Shown piece by piece: positions 25,973 to 36,537 of a stretch of 64,000 nucleotides of DNA (positions are counted from its first letter, which is position 1; each line of letters starts with the position of its first letter). The position numbers were made by a program, and so were the translations under genes. Source of the stretch: Pseudomonas fulva 12-X (GTDB lineage: Bacteria > Pseudomonadota > Gammaproteobacteria > Pseudomonadales > Pseudomonadaceae); contig NC_015556.1 of assembly GCF_000213805.1 (NCBI RefSeq), positions 744,001 through 808,000 on the forward strand, in the 5' to 3' direction. The notes under the pieces were generated by a model. That model saw nothing but the letters and a program-made list of their open reading frames with translations. It was not told where the DNA came from and searched no databases.

Positions 25973-27286
25973 TCAGGCCAGTTCCTTGAGGCGGTGCCAG
26001 AGCATACCCAGCGCCAACAGCGGCGAGCGCAAATGGCGCCCGCCCGGGAAGGTGATGTGCGGCACCTTGGCGAATAGCTCGAAGCCGCCGCCGGCCTGCC
26101 CGGCGATGGCTTCGGCAAGCAGCTTGCCGGCCAGGTGGGTGGCATTCACGCCGTGGCCCGCGTAGGCCTGGGCGTAGAACACGTTGGGCTGATCCCTGAG
26201 GCGGCCGATCTGCGGCAGGCGGTTGGCGCCGATGCCGATCATCCCGCCCCACTGGTACTCGATACGCACGTTCTGCAGCTGCGGGAATACGGCGAGCATC
26301 TTCGGCCGCATATAGGCCGCGATATCGGACGGATCGGTGCCGGAGTAACGGCAGGCACCACCGAACAGCAGGCGGCGGTCTGCGGACAGCCGGTAGTAAT
26401 CGACGGCCACTCGCTGGTCGCAGAGCGCCATGTTCTGCGGGATCAGCGCATTGGCCTGCTCCTCGCTCAGTTGCTCGGTGGCGATGATGTAGCTGCCGGC
26501 AGGCAGCACCTTCCCGCCCAGCGTCGGATTCAGGTCTCGGATATAGGCGTTGCAGGCCAGCACCAGTTGCGCGGCGCGGACCACGCCTTGGGCGGTGTGC
26601 ACGCGGATCTCGCTGCCATAGTCGATACGCGTGGCTGGCGAATGCTCGAACAGGCGCACGCCCAGGCTTTGTGCCGCAGCAGCCTCGCCGAGTGCCAGGT
26701 TGAGCGGATGCAGGTGGCCCGAGCCCATGTCGATCATGCCGCCGACATAGCGGTTCGAGCCGACCACCTCGTGCATCTGTTCCGGTTGCAGCAGGCGCAG
26801 CTCGTGGCGATAACCGAGGCTCTGCAGTTCGGCGGCGTCCTCGGCGAAGCCGGCCAGGTCGCGGGGCTTGTTGGCCAGGTCGCAGTAGCCCCAGGCCAGG
26901 TCGCAATCGATCTCGAACTGGGCGACCCGCCGGCGGACGATTTCCACCGCCTCCAGGCCCATCAGTTTCAGCTCGCGCACGCCGTCTTTGCCGATCACCG
27001 ACTCGAACTGCTCGACGCCATGGCCGACGCCGCGAATCAGTTGGCCACCGTTACGCCCGCTGGCGCCCCAACCGATGCGATGGGCTTCGATCAGCACCAC
27101 CGACAGGCCCTTCTGGGCCAGCTCGATGGCCGTGTTCAGGCCCGAAAAGCCGCCACCGACGATGCACACATCGGCGCGCTGCTCGCCTTGCAGAGCCGGC
27201 AGGTCGAGCTGCTGGTTGACGCTGGCGGCGTAGTAGGAGGGCGCATGCTCGGCGCTATGAACCGGCGGGTGGGCACGGGCGGTCAT
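25973..27286 (-). CDS. FAD-dependent gamma-glutamylputrescine oxidase-like protein (PuuB/PauB type)
   Basis: Flavin amine oxidase of the DAO family, 437 residues. The dinucleotide-binding motif is VCIVGGGFSGLNTAIELA (about 40-57), preceded by PSYYAASVNQQLDLPALQGE, a sequence characteristic of PuuB/OrdL-type enzymes; GRNGGQLIRG and the C-terminal YAQAYAGHGVNATHLAG motifs are kept. These oxidise glutamylated polyamines to aldehydes, which a KauB-like dehydrogenase then consumes. I take the ATG at 27286 (AGGA 10-13 bases upstream); 54 codons of open frame beyond it look non-coding. PAO1 has several paralogues, so the exact amine is unsure. Confidence 0.88.
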   Translation of the reverse strand: MTARAHPPVHSAEHAPSYYAASVNQQLDLPALQGEQRADVCIVGGGFSGLNTAIELAQKGLSVVLIEAHRIGWGASGRNGGQLIRGVGHGVEQFESVIGKDGVRELKLMGLEAVEIVRRRVAQFEIDCDLAWGYCDLANKPRDLAGFAEDAAELQSLGYRHELRLLQPEQMHEVVGSNRYVGGMIDMGSGHLHPLNLALGEAAAAQSLGVRLFEHSPATRIDYGSEIRVHTAQGVVRAAQLVLACNAYIRDLNPTLGGKVLPAGSYIIATEQLSEEQANALIPQNMALCDQRVAVDYYRLSADRRLLFGGACRYSGTDPSDIAAYMRPKMLAVFPQLQNVRIEYQWGGMIGIGANRLPQIGRLRDQPNVFYAQAYAGHGVNATHLAGKLLAEAIAGQAGGGFELFAKVPHITFPGGRHLRSPLLALGMLWHRLKELA

Positions 27287-27428
27287 GTGCGAAATCCTGA
27301 AGGCTGTGTGGCTAAAAATGGACGAAGCATAAGCGCGCAGGCCATTACCAGCCAACCGCGCAAGCGATGCTTTGCCCGGCCTGGGCTCGGCTGTACCATG
27401 CCTGCCTGCCGTTCCAGAGCCCCTGACC

Positions 27429-27782
27429 ATGAGTTGTATCAGCCGCAAGATCGACCTGTTGCGCCGCCAGATTCCGCGCTTCGAGTGCGTGCCGGGCTGT
27501 CACGATTGCTGCGGACCGGTCACCGCGTCGTCCGAAGAAATGTCCCGGTTGCCACGCAAGAGCCGCGCCGAGCAGGACGCCGCCCTGGCCGAGTACAACT
27601 GCGTGCACCTGGGGCCCAACGGCTGCCAGGTGTACGACCAGCGCCCGCTGATCTGTCGGCTGTTCGGCACCACGCCGAACCTGCCGTGCCCCCATGGTCG
27701 CGGGCCCGAGCAGCCCATCGAGGCCCATGTCGAACAGCAGGTGCACCAACTGATCGCCTCGACCCGGCAGGTGCTCGTCTAG
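27429..27782 (+). CDS. YkgJ-family cysteine-cluster protein
   Basis: Small protein of 117 residues in the YkgJ (formerly UPF0153) family, thought to bind zinc or iron. Cysteines are arranged as CVPGCHDCC near residues 20-28, then C(VHLGPNG)C and ICRLFG downstream, which is the usual eight-Cys type pattern. The ATG at 27429 follows a weak purine-rich site (GAGCCCCTG). It converges on lrp, with one base between stop codons. A role in polyamine or alanine metabolism is not implied by sequence. Confidence 0.85.
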   Translation: MSCISRKIDLLRRQIPRFECVPGCHDCCGPVTASSEEMSRLPRKSRAEQDAALAEYNCVHLGPNGCQVYDQRPLICRLFGTTPNLPCPHGRGPEQPIEAHVEQQVHQLIASTRQVLV

Positions 27783-27783
27783 G

Positions 27784-28272
27784 TCACTCCGGTACGGGCA
27801 GCGCCAGGCTCTCCTTGACCTCTTCCATCACGATGTAGCTCTTCGACTCGCGCACGTGGGGCAGCTTAAGCAGGATGTCGCCAAGCAGCTTGCGGTAGCT
27901 GGCCATCTCGTTGATGCGCGCCTTCACCAGGTAGTCGAAGTCGCCGGACACCAGGTGGCACTCCAGCACATGGGGTAGCTTGAGCACGGCGCGGCGGAAA
28001 TCCTCGAAGGTGTCGCCGGACTTGTAGTCCAGGCTGATCTCCACGAACACCAGCAGGCTGGCCTTGAGGTTCTGCGGGTTGAGGCGGGCGTGGTAGCCCA
28101 TGATGATGCCTTCACGCTCCAGGCGACGGACCCGCTCGGTGCACGGCGTGGTCGACAGGCCGACCCGTTCGCCCAGCTCGGTGAAGGAGATGCGCCCGTC
28201 CTCCTGGAGGATGCGCAGGATGTTGCGGTCGATCTTGTCCAGCTCGCGGCGGCTCTGGTGTTGCGTACGCAT
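27784..28272 (-). CDS. lrp: Leucine-responsive regulatory protein (Lrp/AsnC family, DadR-like)
   Basis: Transcription regulator of 162 residues: N-terminal helix-turn-helix (about 8-55; FTELGERVGLSTTPCTERVRRLEREG) and C-terminal RAM/effector domain (about 70-150). It is divergent from dadA, and in P. aeruginosa and enterics the Lrp homologue activates dadAX in response to alanine. The ATG at 28272 matches the usual MRTQHQ start; a GTG three codons earlier is possible. The 156-bp gap to dadA contains AT-rich GTATAC-type repeats suited to Lrp binding. Confidence 0.93.
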   Translation of the reverse strand: MRTQHQSRRELDKIDRNILRILQEDGRISFTELGERVGLSTTPCTERVRRLEREGIIMGYHARLNPQNLKASLLVFVEISLDYKSGDTFEDFRRAVLKLPHVLECHLVSGDFDYLVKARINEMASYRKLLGDILLKLPHVRESKSYIVMEEVKESLALPVPE

Positions 28273-28316
28273 GCTCGGCACCTCTCCGTGAAAGGCTGAT
28301 AAAGCCAGAATTCCCT

Positions 28317-28368
28317 TTGAATATACGGTTGTATACAGTGAAAAGCACTGCCATTCACTTTCTATACT
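28317..28368 (+). promoter_or_regulatory. Putative Lrp-binding/promoter region of dadA
   Basis: AT-rich island in an otherwise GC-rich background, with TATACGGTTGTATA (about 28323-28336), an inverted repeat of TATAC/GTATA, and a good -10 hexamer TATACT (28363-28368). No matching -35 is obvious, which fits activator dependence. Site assignment to Lrp rests on location. Confidence 0.4.
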
Positions 28369-28428
28369 GTACGCATCGACTTCTCAAATCGTAATACGCC
28401 AGTGCATCGTCGCGGCGAGGAGAACATC

Positions 28429-29727
28429 ATGCGGGTTCTGGTGCTTGGTAGCGGTGTGATCGGTACGGCCAGTGCGTATTACCTGGCCCGCCAGGGCTTC
28501 GAGGTGGTCGTGGTGGATCGCCAGAACGGTCCGGCCATGGAAACCAGCTTCGCCAACGCCGGCCAGGTTTCGCCGGGCTATGCCTCGCCTTGGGCAGCGC
28601 CAGGCATTCCGCTGAAGGCGATGAAGTGGCTGCTGCAGAAGCACGCACCCCTGGCCATCAAGCTGACCGGCGATGTCGATCAGTACCTGTGGATGGCGCA
28701 GATGCTGCGCAACTGCACCGCCGCCCGCTATGCGGTGAACAAGGAGCGCATGGTGCGTCTGTCCGAGTACAGCCGCGACTGCCTCGATGAGCTGCGCGCC
28801 GAAACCGGCATTGGCTACGAAGCCCGCCAGCTCGGCACCACCCAGCTGTTCCGCACCCAGGCGCAACTGGACAATGCCGCCAAGGACATCTCGGTGCTGG
28901 AGCAATCCGGCGTGCCTTACGAGCTGCTCGACCGCGCCGGCATCGCCAAGGTCGAACCTGCCCTGGCCAGCGTCACCGACAAGCTGGCTGGCGCCCTGCG
29001 CCTGCCCAATGACCAGACCGGTGACTGCCAGCTGTTCACCCGCAAGCTGGCCGAAATGGCCACCGCGCTGGGCGTGCAATTCCGCTTTGGGCAGAACATC
29101 CAGCGCCTCGACGTCGCCGGTGACCGCATCAACGGCGTGTGGATCGACGGCAAGCTGGAAACCGCCGACCGCTACGTACTCGCTCTGGGTAGCTACAGCC
29201 CGCAATTGCTCAAGCCGCTGGGTATCCGCGCGCCGGTGTATCCGCTCAAGGGTTACTCGCTGACCGTACCGATCACCAACCCGGACATGGCGCCGACTTC
29301 GACCATTCTCGATGAAACCTACAAGGTCGCCATCACCCGTTTTGACCAGCGCATTCGCGTTGGCGGCATGGCCGAAATCGCCGGCTTCGACCTGAGCCTC
29401 AACCCGCGCCGTCGCGAAACCCTGGAGATGATCGTTGGCGACCTGTACCCGCAGGGCGGTGATCTCAGCCAGGCGGACTTCTGGACCGGCCTGCGCCCGG
29501 CGACCCCGGATGGCACGCCCATCGTTGGCGCCACCCCTTATCGAAACCTGTTTCTGAACACCGGACACGGTACCCTAGGCTGGACCATGGCCTGCGGCTC
29601 CGGTCGCCTGTTGGCCGACCTGATCGCCAAGAAGCGCCCGCAGATCAGCAGCGAAGGCCTGGATATTTCCCGTTACGGTAGCCCCAAGGAGTTGAACAAG
29701 CATGTCCATACAGCGCCTGCGAACTGA
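28429..29727 (+). CDS. dadA: D-amino acid dehydrogenase, small subunit
   Basis: Membrane-associated flavoprotein oxidising D-alanine to pyruvate and passing electrons to the respiratory chain. 432 residues, the family length. The FAD motif [21 protein letters not shown] begins at residue 3; [22 protein letters not shown] and the C-terminal [20 protein letters not shown] are diagnostic. GAGGAG lies six bases before the ATG at 28429. dadA overlaps the start of the RidA gene by 26 bp, giving a dadA-ridA-dadX operon identical to that of P. aeruginosa. Induction by alanine through Lrp is expected. Confidence 0.97.
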   Translation: MRVLVLGSGVIGTASAYYLARQGFEVVVVDRQNGPAMETSFANAGQVSPGYASPWAAPGIPLKAMKWLLQKHAPLAIKLTGDVDQYLWMAQMLRNCTAARYAVNKERMVRLSEYSRDCLDELRAETGIGYEARQLGTTQLFRTQAQLDNAAKDISVLEQSGVPYELLDRAGIAKVEPALASVTDKLAGALRLPNDQTGDCQLFTRKLAEMATALGVQFRFGQNIQRLDVAGDRINGVWIDGKLETADRYVLALGSYSPQLLKPLGIRAPVYPLKGYSLTVPITNPDMAPTSTILDETYKVAITRFDQRIRVGGMAEIAGFDLSLNPRRRETLEMIVGDLYPQGGDLSQADFWTGLRPATPDGTPIVGATPYRNLFLNTGHGTLGWTMACGSGRLLADLIAKKRPQISSEGLDISRYGSPKELNKHVHTAPAN

Positions 29728-30052
29728 GCCGCGTCTGAGCGAAATCGTCATCCACAACGGCACCGTCTACCTGGCCGGCCAGTTGGATGAAAACCACAGC
29801 GACGGCATCGAAGCGCAGACCAAGGCGACCCTGGACAGCATCGATGCCTTCCTGGCCGAGGCGGGCACCGACAAGACGCGCATCCTGTCGATTACCATCT
29901 TCCTCAAGAACATCGACGACCGCGACGGCATGAACAAGGTCTGGGACGCCTGGGTGCCGGCCGGCCACTCGCCCGCCCGCGCCTGCGTCGAGGCCAAGCT
30001 GTATTCGGCGGATGTATTGGTGGAAATGACGGTGATCGCGGCGCTGCCTTGA
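29702..30052 (+). CDS. RidA/YjgF-family enamine/imine deaminase
   Basis: Clears reactive 2-aminoacrylate-type enamines/imines. 116 residues. The RidA fold signature is seen in [12 protein letters not shown], the mid-section [21 protein letters not shown] with Arg for carboxylate binding, and the end [24 protein letters not shown]. It overlaps the end of dadA and precedes dadX. Its location suggests it hydrolyses the imine released by DadA, or protects PLP enzymes such as DadX. Confidence 0.93.
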   Translation: MSIQRLRTEPRLSEIVIHNGTVYLAGQLDENHSDGIEAQTKATLDSIDAFLAEAGTDKTRILSITIFLKNIDDRDGMNKVWDAWVPAGHSPARACVEAKLYSADVLVEMTVIAALP

Positions 30053-30116
30053 TTGAAGGCCGGCTTGCGATCTGCCGAAAGGATCCGACTGCAAATAAAC
30101 GTTTTGCCGATCCGTT

Positions 30117-30192
30117 GTGGGAGCGGGCCATGCCCGCGATTTTTTCGCGCGCATGAACCGCACATGAGCTAGGCGTCCCCGCGCGCTCCCAC
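30117..30192. repeat. REP-like hairpin within the dad operon (between ridA and dadX)
   Basis: GTGGGAGCGGGCCATGCCCGCGA starts the element and CGCGCGCTCCCAC ends it, with an extra GCACATGAGCTAGGCGTCCC insertion in the second arm compared with the copy at 36409-36458. The hairpin lies in the 174-bp ridA-dadX gap and could process or stabilise the message, giving different levels of DadA and DadX. Confidence 0.75.
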
Positions 30193-30226
30193 AGGTTTCC
30201 TGCGTACACCCTGTTTCGAGATAACC

Positions 30227-31300
30227 ATGCGCCCCGCCCGTGCCCTGATCGACCTGCAAGCCCTGCGTCACAACTACCAACTGGCCCGTGAATTGGCTGG
30301 CGCCCGCGCGCTGGCGGTGGTCAAGGCCGACGCCTACGGGCATGGCGCGGTGCGTTGCGCCCAGGCGCTGCAGGGGGATGCCGATGGCTTCGCCGTGGCC
30401 TGTATCGAAGAGGCGCTGCAGCTGCGCGCCGCGGGCATCACCGCGCCCATTCTGTTGTTGGAAGGCTTTTTCGAGGCCAGCGAGCTGGCGCTGATCGACG
30501 AACATGACCTGTGGTGCGTGGTACACGCCGAATGGCAGCTCGAAGCCATCGAGCAAACCAACCTCAAGCGTCCGCTGAACGTCTGGCTCAAACTGGACAG
30601 CGGCATGCACCGCGTCGGCTTCCACCCGGCCGATTATCAGGCCGCCTACCGGCGCCTGCTGGCCAGCGGCAAGGTGGTGAAGATCGTACTGATGAGCCAC
30701 TTCTCCCGCGCCGACGAGCTCGACTGCCCGCGCAGCAATGAACAACTGGCGGTGTTCCAGCAGGCCCGCGAAGGCCTGGCCGCCGAGGTCAGCCTGCGCA
30801 ATTCGCCGGCCCTGCTGGGCTGGCCAAGCATTCCCAGCGACTGGTCGCGCCCCGGCATCATGCTCTATGGCGCCACGCCGTTCGAGCAGGCCCAGGAAGT
30901 CGCCGCTCGGCTGCAGCCAGTGATGACCCTGGAGTCGCGCGTCATCAGCGTGCGTGACCTGCCGGCCGGCGAGCCGGTCGGCTACGGCGCGCGCTTCGTC
31001 AGCGAGCGTGCAACGCGGGTCGGCGTGGTCGCCATGGGTTACGCCGACGGTTATCCGCGTCACGCGCCTACCGGCACGCCAGTGCTGATCGACGGCCAGC
31101 CGTCGCGAATTATCGGTCGTGTTTCCATGGATATGCTCACCGTCGACCTCAGCGACCTGCCGGGCGCTGGTCTGGGCAGCCGCGTCGAGTTCTGGGGCCG
31201 CGGCGTGCTGGCCAGCGATGTCGCCCTGGCCGCCGGCACCATTCCCTATCAGCTGTTCTGCAATGTGCGCCGGGTGCCGCTGATCTACAGCGAAGCCTGA
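30227..31300 (+). CDS. dadX: Catabolic alanine racemase
   Basis: PLP enzyme converting L- to D-alanine for oxidation by DadA. 357 residues. The PLP lysine is Lys33 in [10 protein letters not shown]; the barrel is followed by a C-terminal beta domain with the catalytic Tyr in GYGARFVSE and the closing motif [11 protein letters not shown]. The ATG at 30227 has only a weak upstream site (CGAGATAACC). It is the last gene of the dad operon. Sequence alone cannot exclude the biosynthetic Alr role, but the neighbours make DadX the better name. Confidence 0.95.
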   Translation: MRPARALIDLQALRHNYQLARELAGARALAVVKADAYGHGAVRCAQALQGDADGFAVACIEEALQLRAAGITAPILLLEGFFEASELALIDEHDLWCVVHAEWQLEAIEQTNLKRPLNVWLKLDSGMHRVGFHPADYQAAYRRLLASGKVVKIVLMSHFSRADELDCPRSNEQLAVFQQAREGLAAEVSLRNSPALLGWPSIPSDWSRPGIMLYGATPFEQAQEVAARLQPVMTLESRVISVRDLPAGEPVGYGARFVSERATRVGVVAMGYADGYPRHAPTGTPVLIDGQPSRIIGRVSMDMLTVDLSDLPGAGLGSRVEFWGRGVLASDVALAAGTIPYQLFCNVRRVPLIYSEA

Positions 31301-31380
31301 GAAGCAGTACATGATCACTCAGCCCAGCTTCGTCGGTATTGGCAGCTGAATGGGGCGGGAACGGAGGTTCGCGTAAATTG

Positions 31381-31444
31381 TAGGAGGGGCTTTAGCCCCG
31401 AGCTCTTACGCCCTCACAAAGCTCGGGGCTAAAGCCCCTCCCAC
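31381..31444. repeat. Long hairpin GAGGGGCTTTAGCCCCGAGCT in the dadX-pauR gap
   Basis: GAGGGGCTTTAGCCCCGAGCT and AGCTCGGGGCTAAAGCCCCTC form a 21-bp perfect stem. Only one copy is in the window. Directly after it, 31460-31520 contains a family-A remnant (GTCCGCTTTCGCCTTGTAGCCGC, ending TGATCATGAAC-like sequence). The 318-bp gap 31301-31618 holds these repeats plus an operator-like inverted repeat, and no gene. Confidence 0.8.
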
Positions 31445-31537
31445 GAAAGTAGCAGCGCCCGATGTCCGCTTTCGCCTTGTAGCCGCTGCTGCATGCACAT
31501 AACGATCATGAACAAGTGCTGAGCGGGATACACCCCA

Positions 31538-31568
31538 AGTGTTCGGACTGTTGTAAATACTGAACACT
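31538..31568. promoter_or_regulatory. Operator-like inverted repeat upstream of the PauR-like gene
   Basis: AGTGTTC (31538-31544) and GAACACT (31562-31568) are perfect inverted repeats spaced by 17 bp and lie 50-80 bp before the TTG start at 31619. An autoregulatory site for the adjoining HTH-cupin regulator is a reasonable guess. Confidence 0.4.
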
Positions 31569-31618
31569 GTCGCCATGATAAGACCACTTTTCATGGCTTC
31601 ACCTGGGGGTATCCAACA

Positions 31619-32167
31619 TTGGACGTCGGTCTTCGCCTGCAATCGATCCGCAAGCAAAAGGGGCTTTCCCAGCGCGAGCTCGCCAAGCGGGCGGGGGTTA
31701 CCAACAGCACAATCTCGATGATCGAGAAGAACAGCGTGAGCCCCTCGATCAGCTCGCTGAAGAAGGTGCTGGCCGGCATCCCGATGTCGCTGGTGGAATT
31801 CTTCTCCCTGGAAGCCGAGCAGGACAGCCAGGTGCAGGTGGTCTATCGCGCCAGTGAGCTGACCGATATCCACAGCGGTGCGATCACCATGAAGCTGATC
31901 GGCAAGGCCCACCCCAGCCGCGCCATTTCCTTTCTTGACGAAACCTACCCGCCGCATAGCGACACCGGCCTGGAGATGTACGCCCACGAGGGCGAGGAGA
32001 CCGGCATGCTGGTGGAAGGGCGCCTGGAGCTGACCGTGGGCGACGAGGTATTCATCCTCGAGAGCGGCGACAGCTACTACTTCGAGAGCAGCCGGCCGCA
32101 CCGTTTCCGCAATCCCTTCGATCAGCCGGCGCGCTTGATCAGTGCCACCACGCCCGCCAACTTCTAA
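31619..32167 (+). CDS. pauR: HTH-cupin transcriptional regulator (PauR/PuuR-like)
   Basis: Repressor-type regulator of polyamine utilisation genes, 182 residues. N-terminal XRE helix-turn-helix (about 8-62; LSQRELAKRAGVTNSTISMIEK) and a C-terminal cupin (about 105-178; PHSDTGLEMYAHEGEETGMLVEGRLELTVGDEVFIL). PuuR in E. coli and PauR in P. aeruginosa have this layout and respond to putrescine and related amines. The start is TTG at 31619; no ATG in frame gives the full HTH. It is surrounded by amine and alanine catabolism genes, as PA5301 is in PAO1 (from memory). Confidence 0.9.
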   Translation: MDVGLRLQSIRKQKGLSQRELAKRAGVTNSTISMIEKNSVSPSISSLKKVLAGIPMSLVEFFSLEAEQDSQVQVVYRASELTDIHSGAITMKLIGKAHPSRAISFLDETYPPHSDTGLEMYAHEGEETGMLVEGRLELTVGDEVFILESGDSYYFESSRPHRFRNPFDQPARLISATTPANF

Positions 32168-32292
32168 GCCGGCGCGGCAATCTGCGCCGCCGTTGATCTG
32201 CGTCATGGGTTGGCTGATCCCGCCGTTTCGGCCAGTCGGTATACTTTGCCGGCTTGCGAAACCGTGGCCGAGCCACCCATGAGGGCATCTGA

Positions 32293-32715
32293 GTGAACCC
32301 AATTAGAAGCATGCTGGTCGCGCCGGCCATCGCCCTGGCGCTATGGGCCGTGACCGCCCAGGCGAACACCGACGAAGCGATCGCCGAGCGCATCAAACCC
32401 GTCGGGCAGGTGTGTATCGCCGGGCAGCAGTGCCAGGGCGTCGAAGCCGTGGCGACCGCCGCTGCCGGTGCCGCGCGCAGCGCCGATGACATCATTGCCA
32501 AACACTGCACGGCCTGCCACACCAGTGGCCTGCTCGGCGCGCCGAAGATCGGCGACACGGCGGCCTGGAAAGAGCGTGCCGACCACCAGGGTGGCCTGGA
32601 CGGCATCCTTGCCGCGGCCATCAACGGCATCAACGCCATGCCGCCCAAGGGCACCTGTGGCGATTGCTCGGACGACGAATTGCGCGCTGCCATTCAGAAA
32701 ATGTCCGGCCTGTAA
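32293..32715 (+). CDS. cycB: Cytochrome c5 (CycB-like)
   Basis: Periplasmic monohaem cytochrome c, 140 residues. Signal peptide about 1-24 (cleavage after TAQA). The haem-binding motif is CTACH (Cys72, Cys75, His76), the axial methionine is in NAMPPKG, and an extra Cys pair (CGDC) near the end is the disulphide hallmark of cytochrome c5. Start is GTG at 32293. A TATACT at 32240-32245 may be the -10 element. It is followed by a clear terminator. Role: electron carrier to a terminal oxidase or other partner, not specified by sequence. Confidence 0.93.
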   Translation: MNPIRSMLVAPAIALALWAVTAQANTDEAIAERIKPVGQVCIAGQQCQGVEAVATAAAGAARSADDIIAKHCTACHTSGLLGAPKIGDTAAWKERADHQGGLDGILAAAINGINAMPPKGTCGDCSDDELRAAIQKMSGL

Positions 32716-32735
32716 GCCGCGCATCGCCCTTCCCC

Positions 32736-32757
32736 AAAGCCGCCGCGAGGCGGCTTT
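32736..32757 (+). terminator. Rho-independent terminator after cycB
   Basis: Nine-bp perfect stem AAAGCCGCC (32736-32744) / GGCGGCTTT (32749-32757), loop GCGA, with a short T-rich tail. Confidence 0.8.
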
Positions 32758-32845
32758 GTCGTTTCAGATTGATGACGACATGCAGCAAAAGGCGTAGCGG
32801 GGCAGTCCAACGCAGACGATCCCGACCGTTGGCCTGGAGAACCGT

Positions 32846-35576
<2,731 letters not shown>

Positions 35577-35651
35577 TCAAAACGCCGATCATTTGTAGCG
35601 AAAACGCAGCGCGCCCGCTCCGCTCGTCAGTGGCCTGGCCCAGCCGAGCGC

Positions 35652-36134
35652 TCAGGCGCTGCGCGTCAGCCGGCGCAGAATGTCCCGCGGAATGCCGCGC
35701 GGATCCAGAGGCAGCTTGTCCGGTGCCGGCTCCAGGCCCAGCTCGAACAGCCAGTTGAGGGCGTATTCGCGCAGTTGCTTGTGCTCGTAGTCCTGCCATT
35801 GCTGGCGCAGGGCAGGGAAGTAGTCGATCTCGTAATCGAAGGCCTTGAGCGGCTTGCGGCCGGTCAGCGCGGCGCTGAGCAGCGGGTGGGCGTTGAGGTC
35901 GTTGAGGGTGAACAGAAAGGATTCGCGCATCGCCACGCGCTGGGCCATGTCGAGATTCGGCACCCGGGCGTAGCGGTCAGGGTTGAGCTGCACCTGCTGG
36001 CGCTCGTCGCTGCCCTGGTCTTCCGGCGACAGGGTCAGCACTGCGCCGGCCTCCATGTCGAGCCAGTGTTCGAGGGTTTCGCGGCCGTTGATCAACTGGG
36101 TCAGGGAGTCGAGGTCGAGAGTGAGCGTGCGCAT
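35652..36134 (-). CDS. UPF0158 family protein
   Basis: Uncharacterised 160-residue soluble protein. The UPF0158 pattern is clear: MRTLTLDLDSLTQLIN start, YFDTETGE-like segment replaced by EHWLDMEAGAVLTL, RYARVPNLDMAQRVAMRESFL, and the ending YEHKQLREYALNWLFELGL. Family members are thought to be nucleic-acid or stress related, without proof. The ATG at 36134 is preceded by GGCACC; six codons of extra frame are present. It stands between xpt and rep on the same strand but with repeats upstream, so it is probably monocistronic. Confidence 0.88.
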   Translation of the reverse strand: MRTLTLDLDSLTQLINGRETLEHWLDMEAGAVLTLSPEDQGSDERQQVQLNPDRYARVPNLDMAQRVAMRESFLFTLNDLNAHPLLSAALTGRKPLKAFDYEIDYFPALRQQWQDYEHKQLREYALNWLFELGLEPAPDKLPLDPRGIPRDILRRLTRSA

Positions 36135-36253
36135 GGTGCCGGGCCTCTGCAAGGGGAGCTGACGATGACGAGGCCGGCTGTTGCAGCCGGCCTTTCACTC
36201 TGACTACGAAATGTTGCACTGGTGCCCGAGGAGACATTGGGCCCGGTGAAAAC

Positions 36254-36322
36254 GTAGCCTGGGTTGAGCAGCGCGATACCCAGGAAAATTTCCCGGGTGT
36301 CGCTGCGCTCGACTCGGGCTAC
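36254..36322. repeat. 69-bp palindrome, GTAGCCTGGGTTGAG..GATACCC family, copy 2
   Basis: GTAGCCTGGGTTGAGCAGCGCGATACCC with its partial complement ending GGCTAC. Related to 25883-25955, with several compensated differences in the stem. Together with the next element it fills the 403-bp gap between UPF0158 and rep; no gene is seen there. Confidence 0.75.
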
Positions 36323-36337
36323 GCTTCTGCGCAGTTA

Positions 36338-36537
36338 GAACCTGTTCACGATTTTTATGCGCATAAAGCGGCAATTACAAAGCAAAAGCGAATATCGGCG
36401 CGGTATCTGTGGGAGCGGGCCATGCCCGCGATTTTTCGCGCGCATGGCGCGCTCCCACAATGGATCGGCGAACGGCCGCTTTCGCGCCACTTGGCTGCCA
36501 AAATCGGCGAACCTGGGCTGAAAGTTCTGAACAGGTT
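36338..36537. repeat. 200-bp inverted-repeat element (family A) with REP hairpin, flanked by TTA duplicates; abuts rep stop codon
   Basis: The left end GAACCTGTTCACGA and right end TTCTGAACAGGTT are inverted repeats. The element carries the AATTACAAAGCAAAAGCG module and a REP-like hairpin GTGGGAGCGGGCCATGCCCG...CGCGCTCCCAC at 36409-36458. TTA flanks both sides: 36335-36337, and 36538-36540, where it is the TAA stop of rep on the minus strand. No ORF. Confidence 0.8.
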
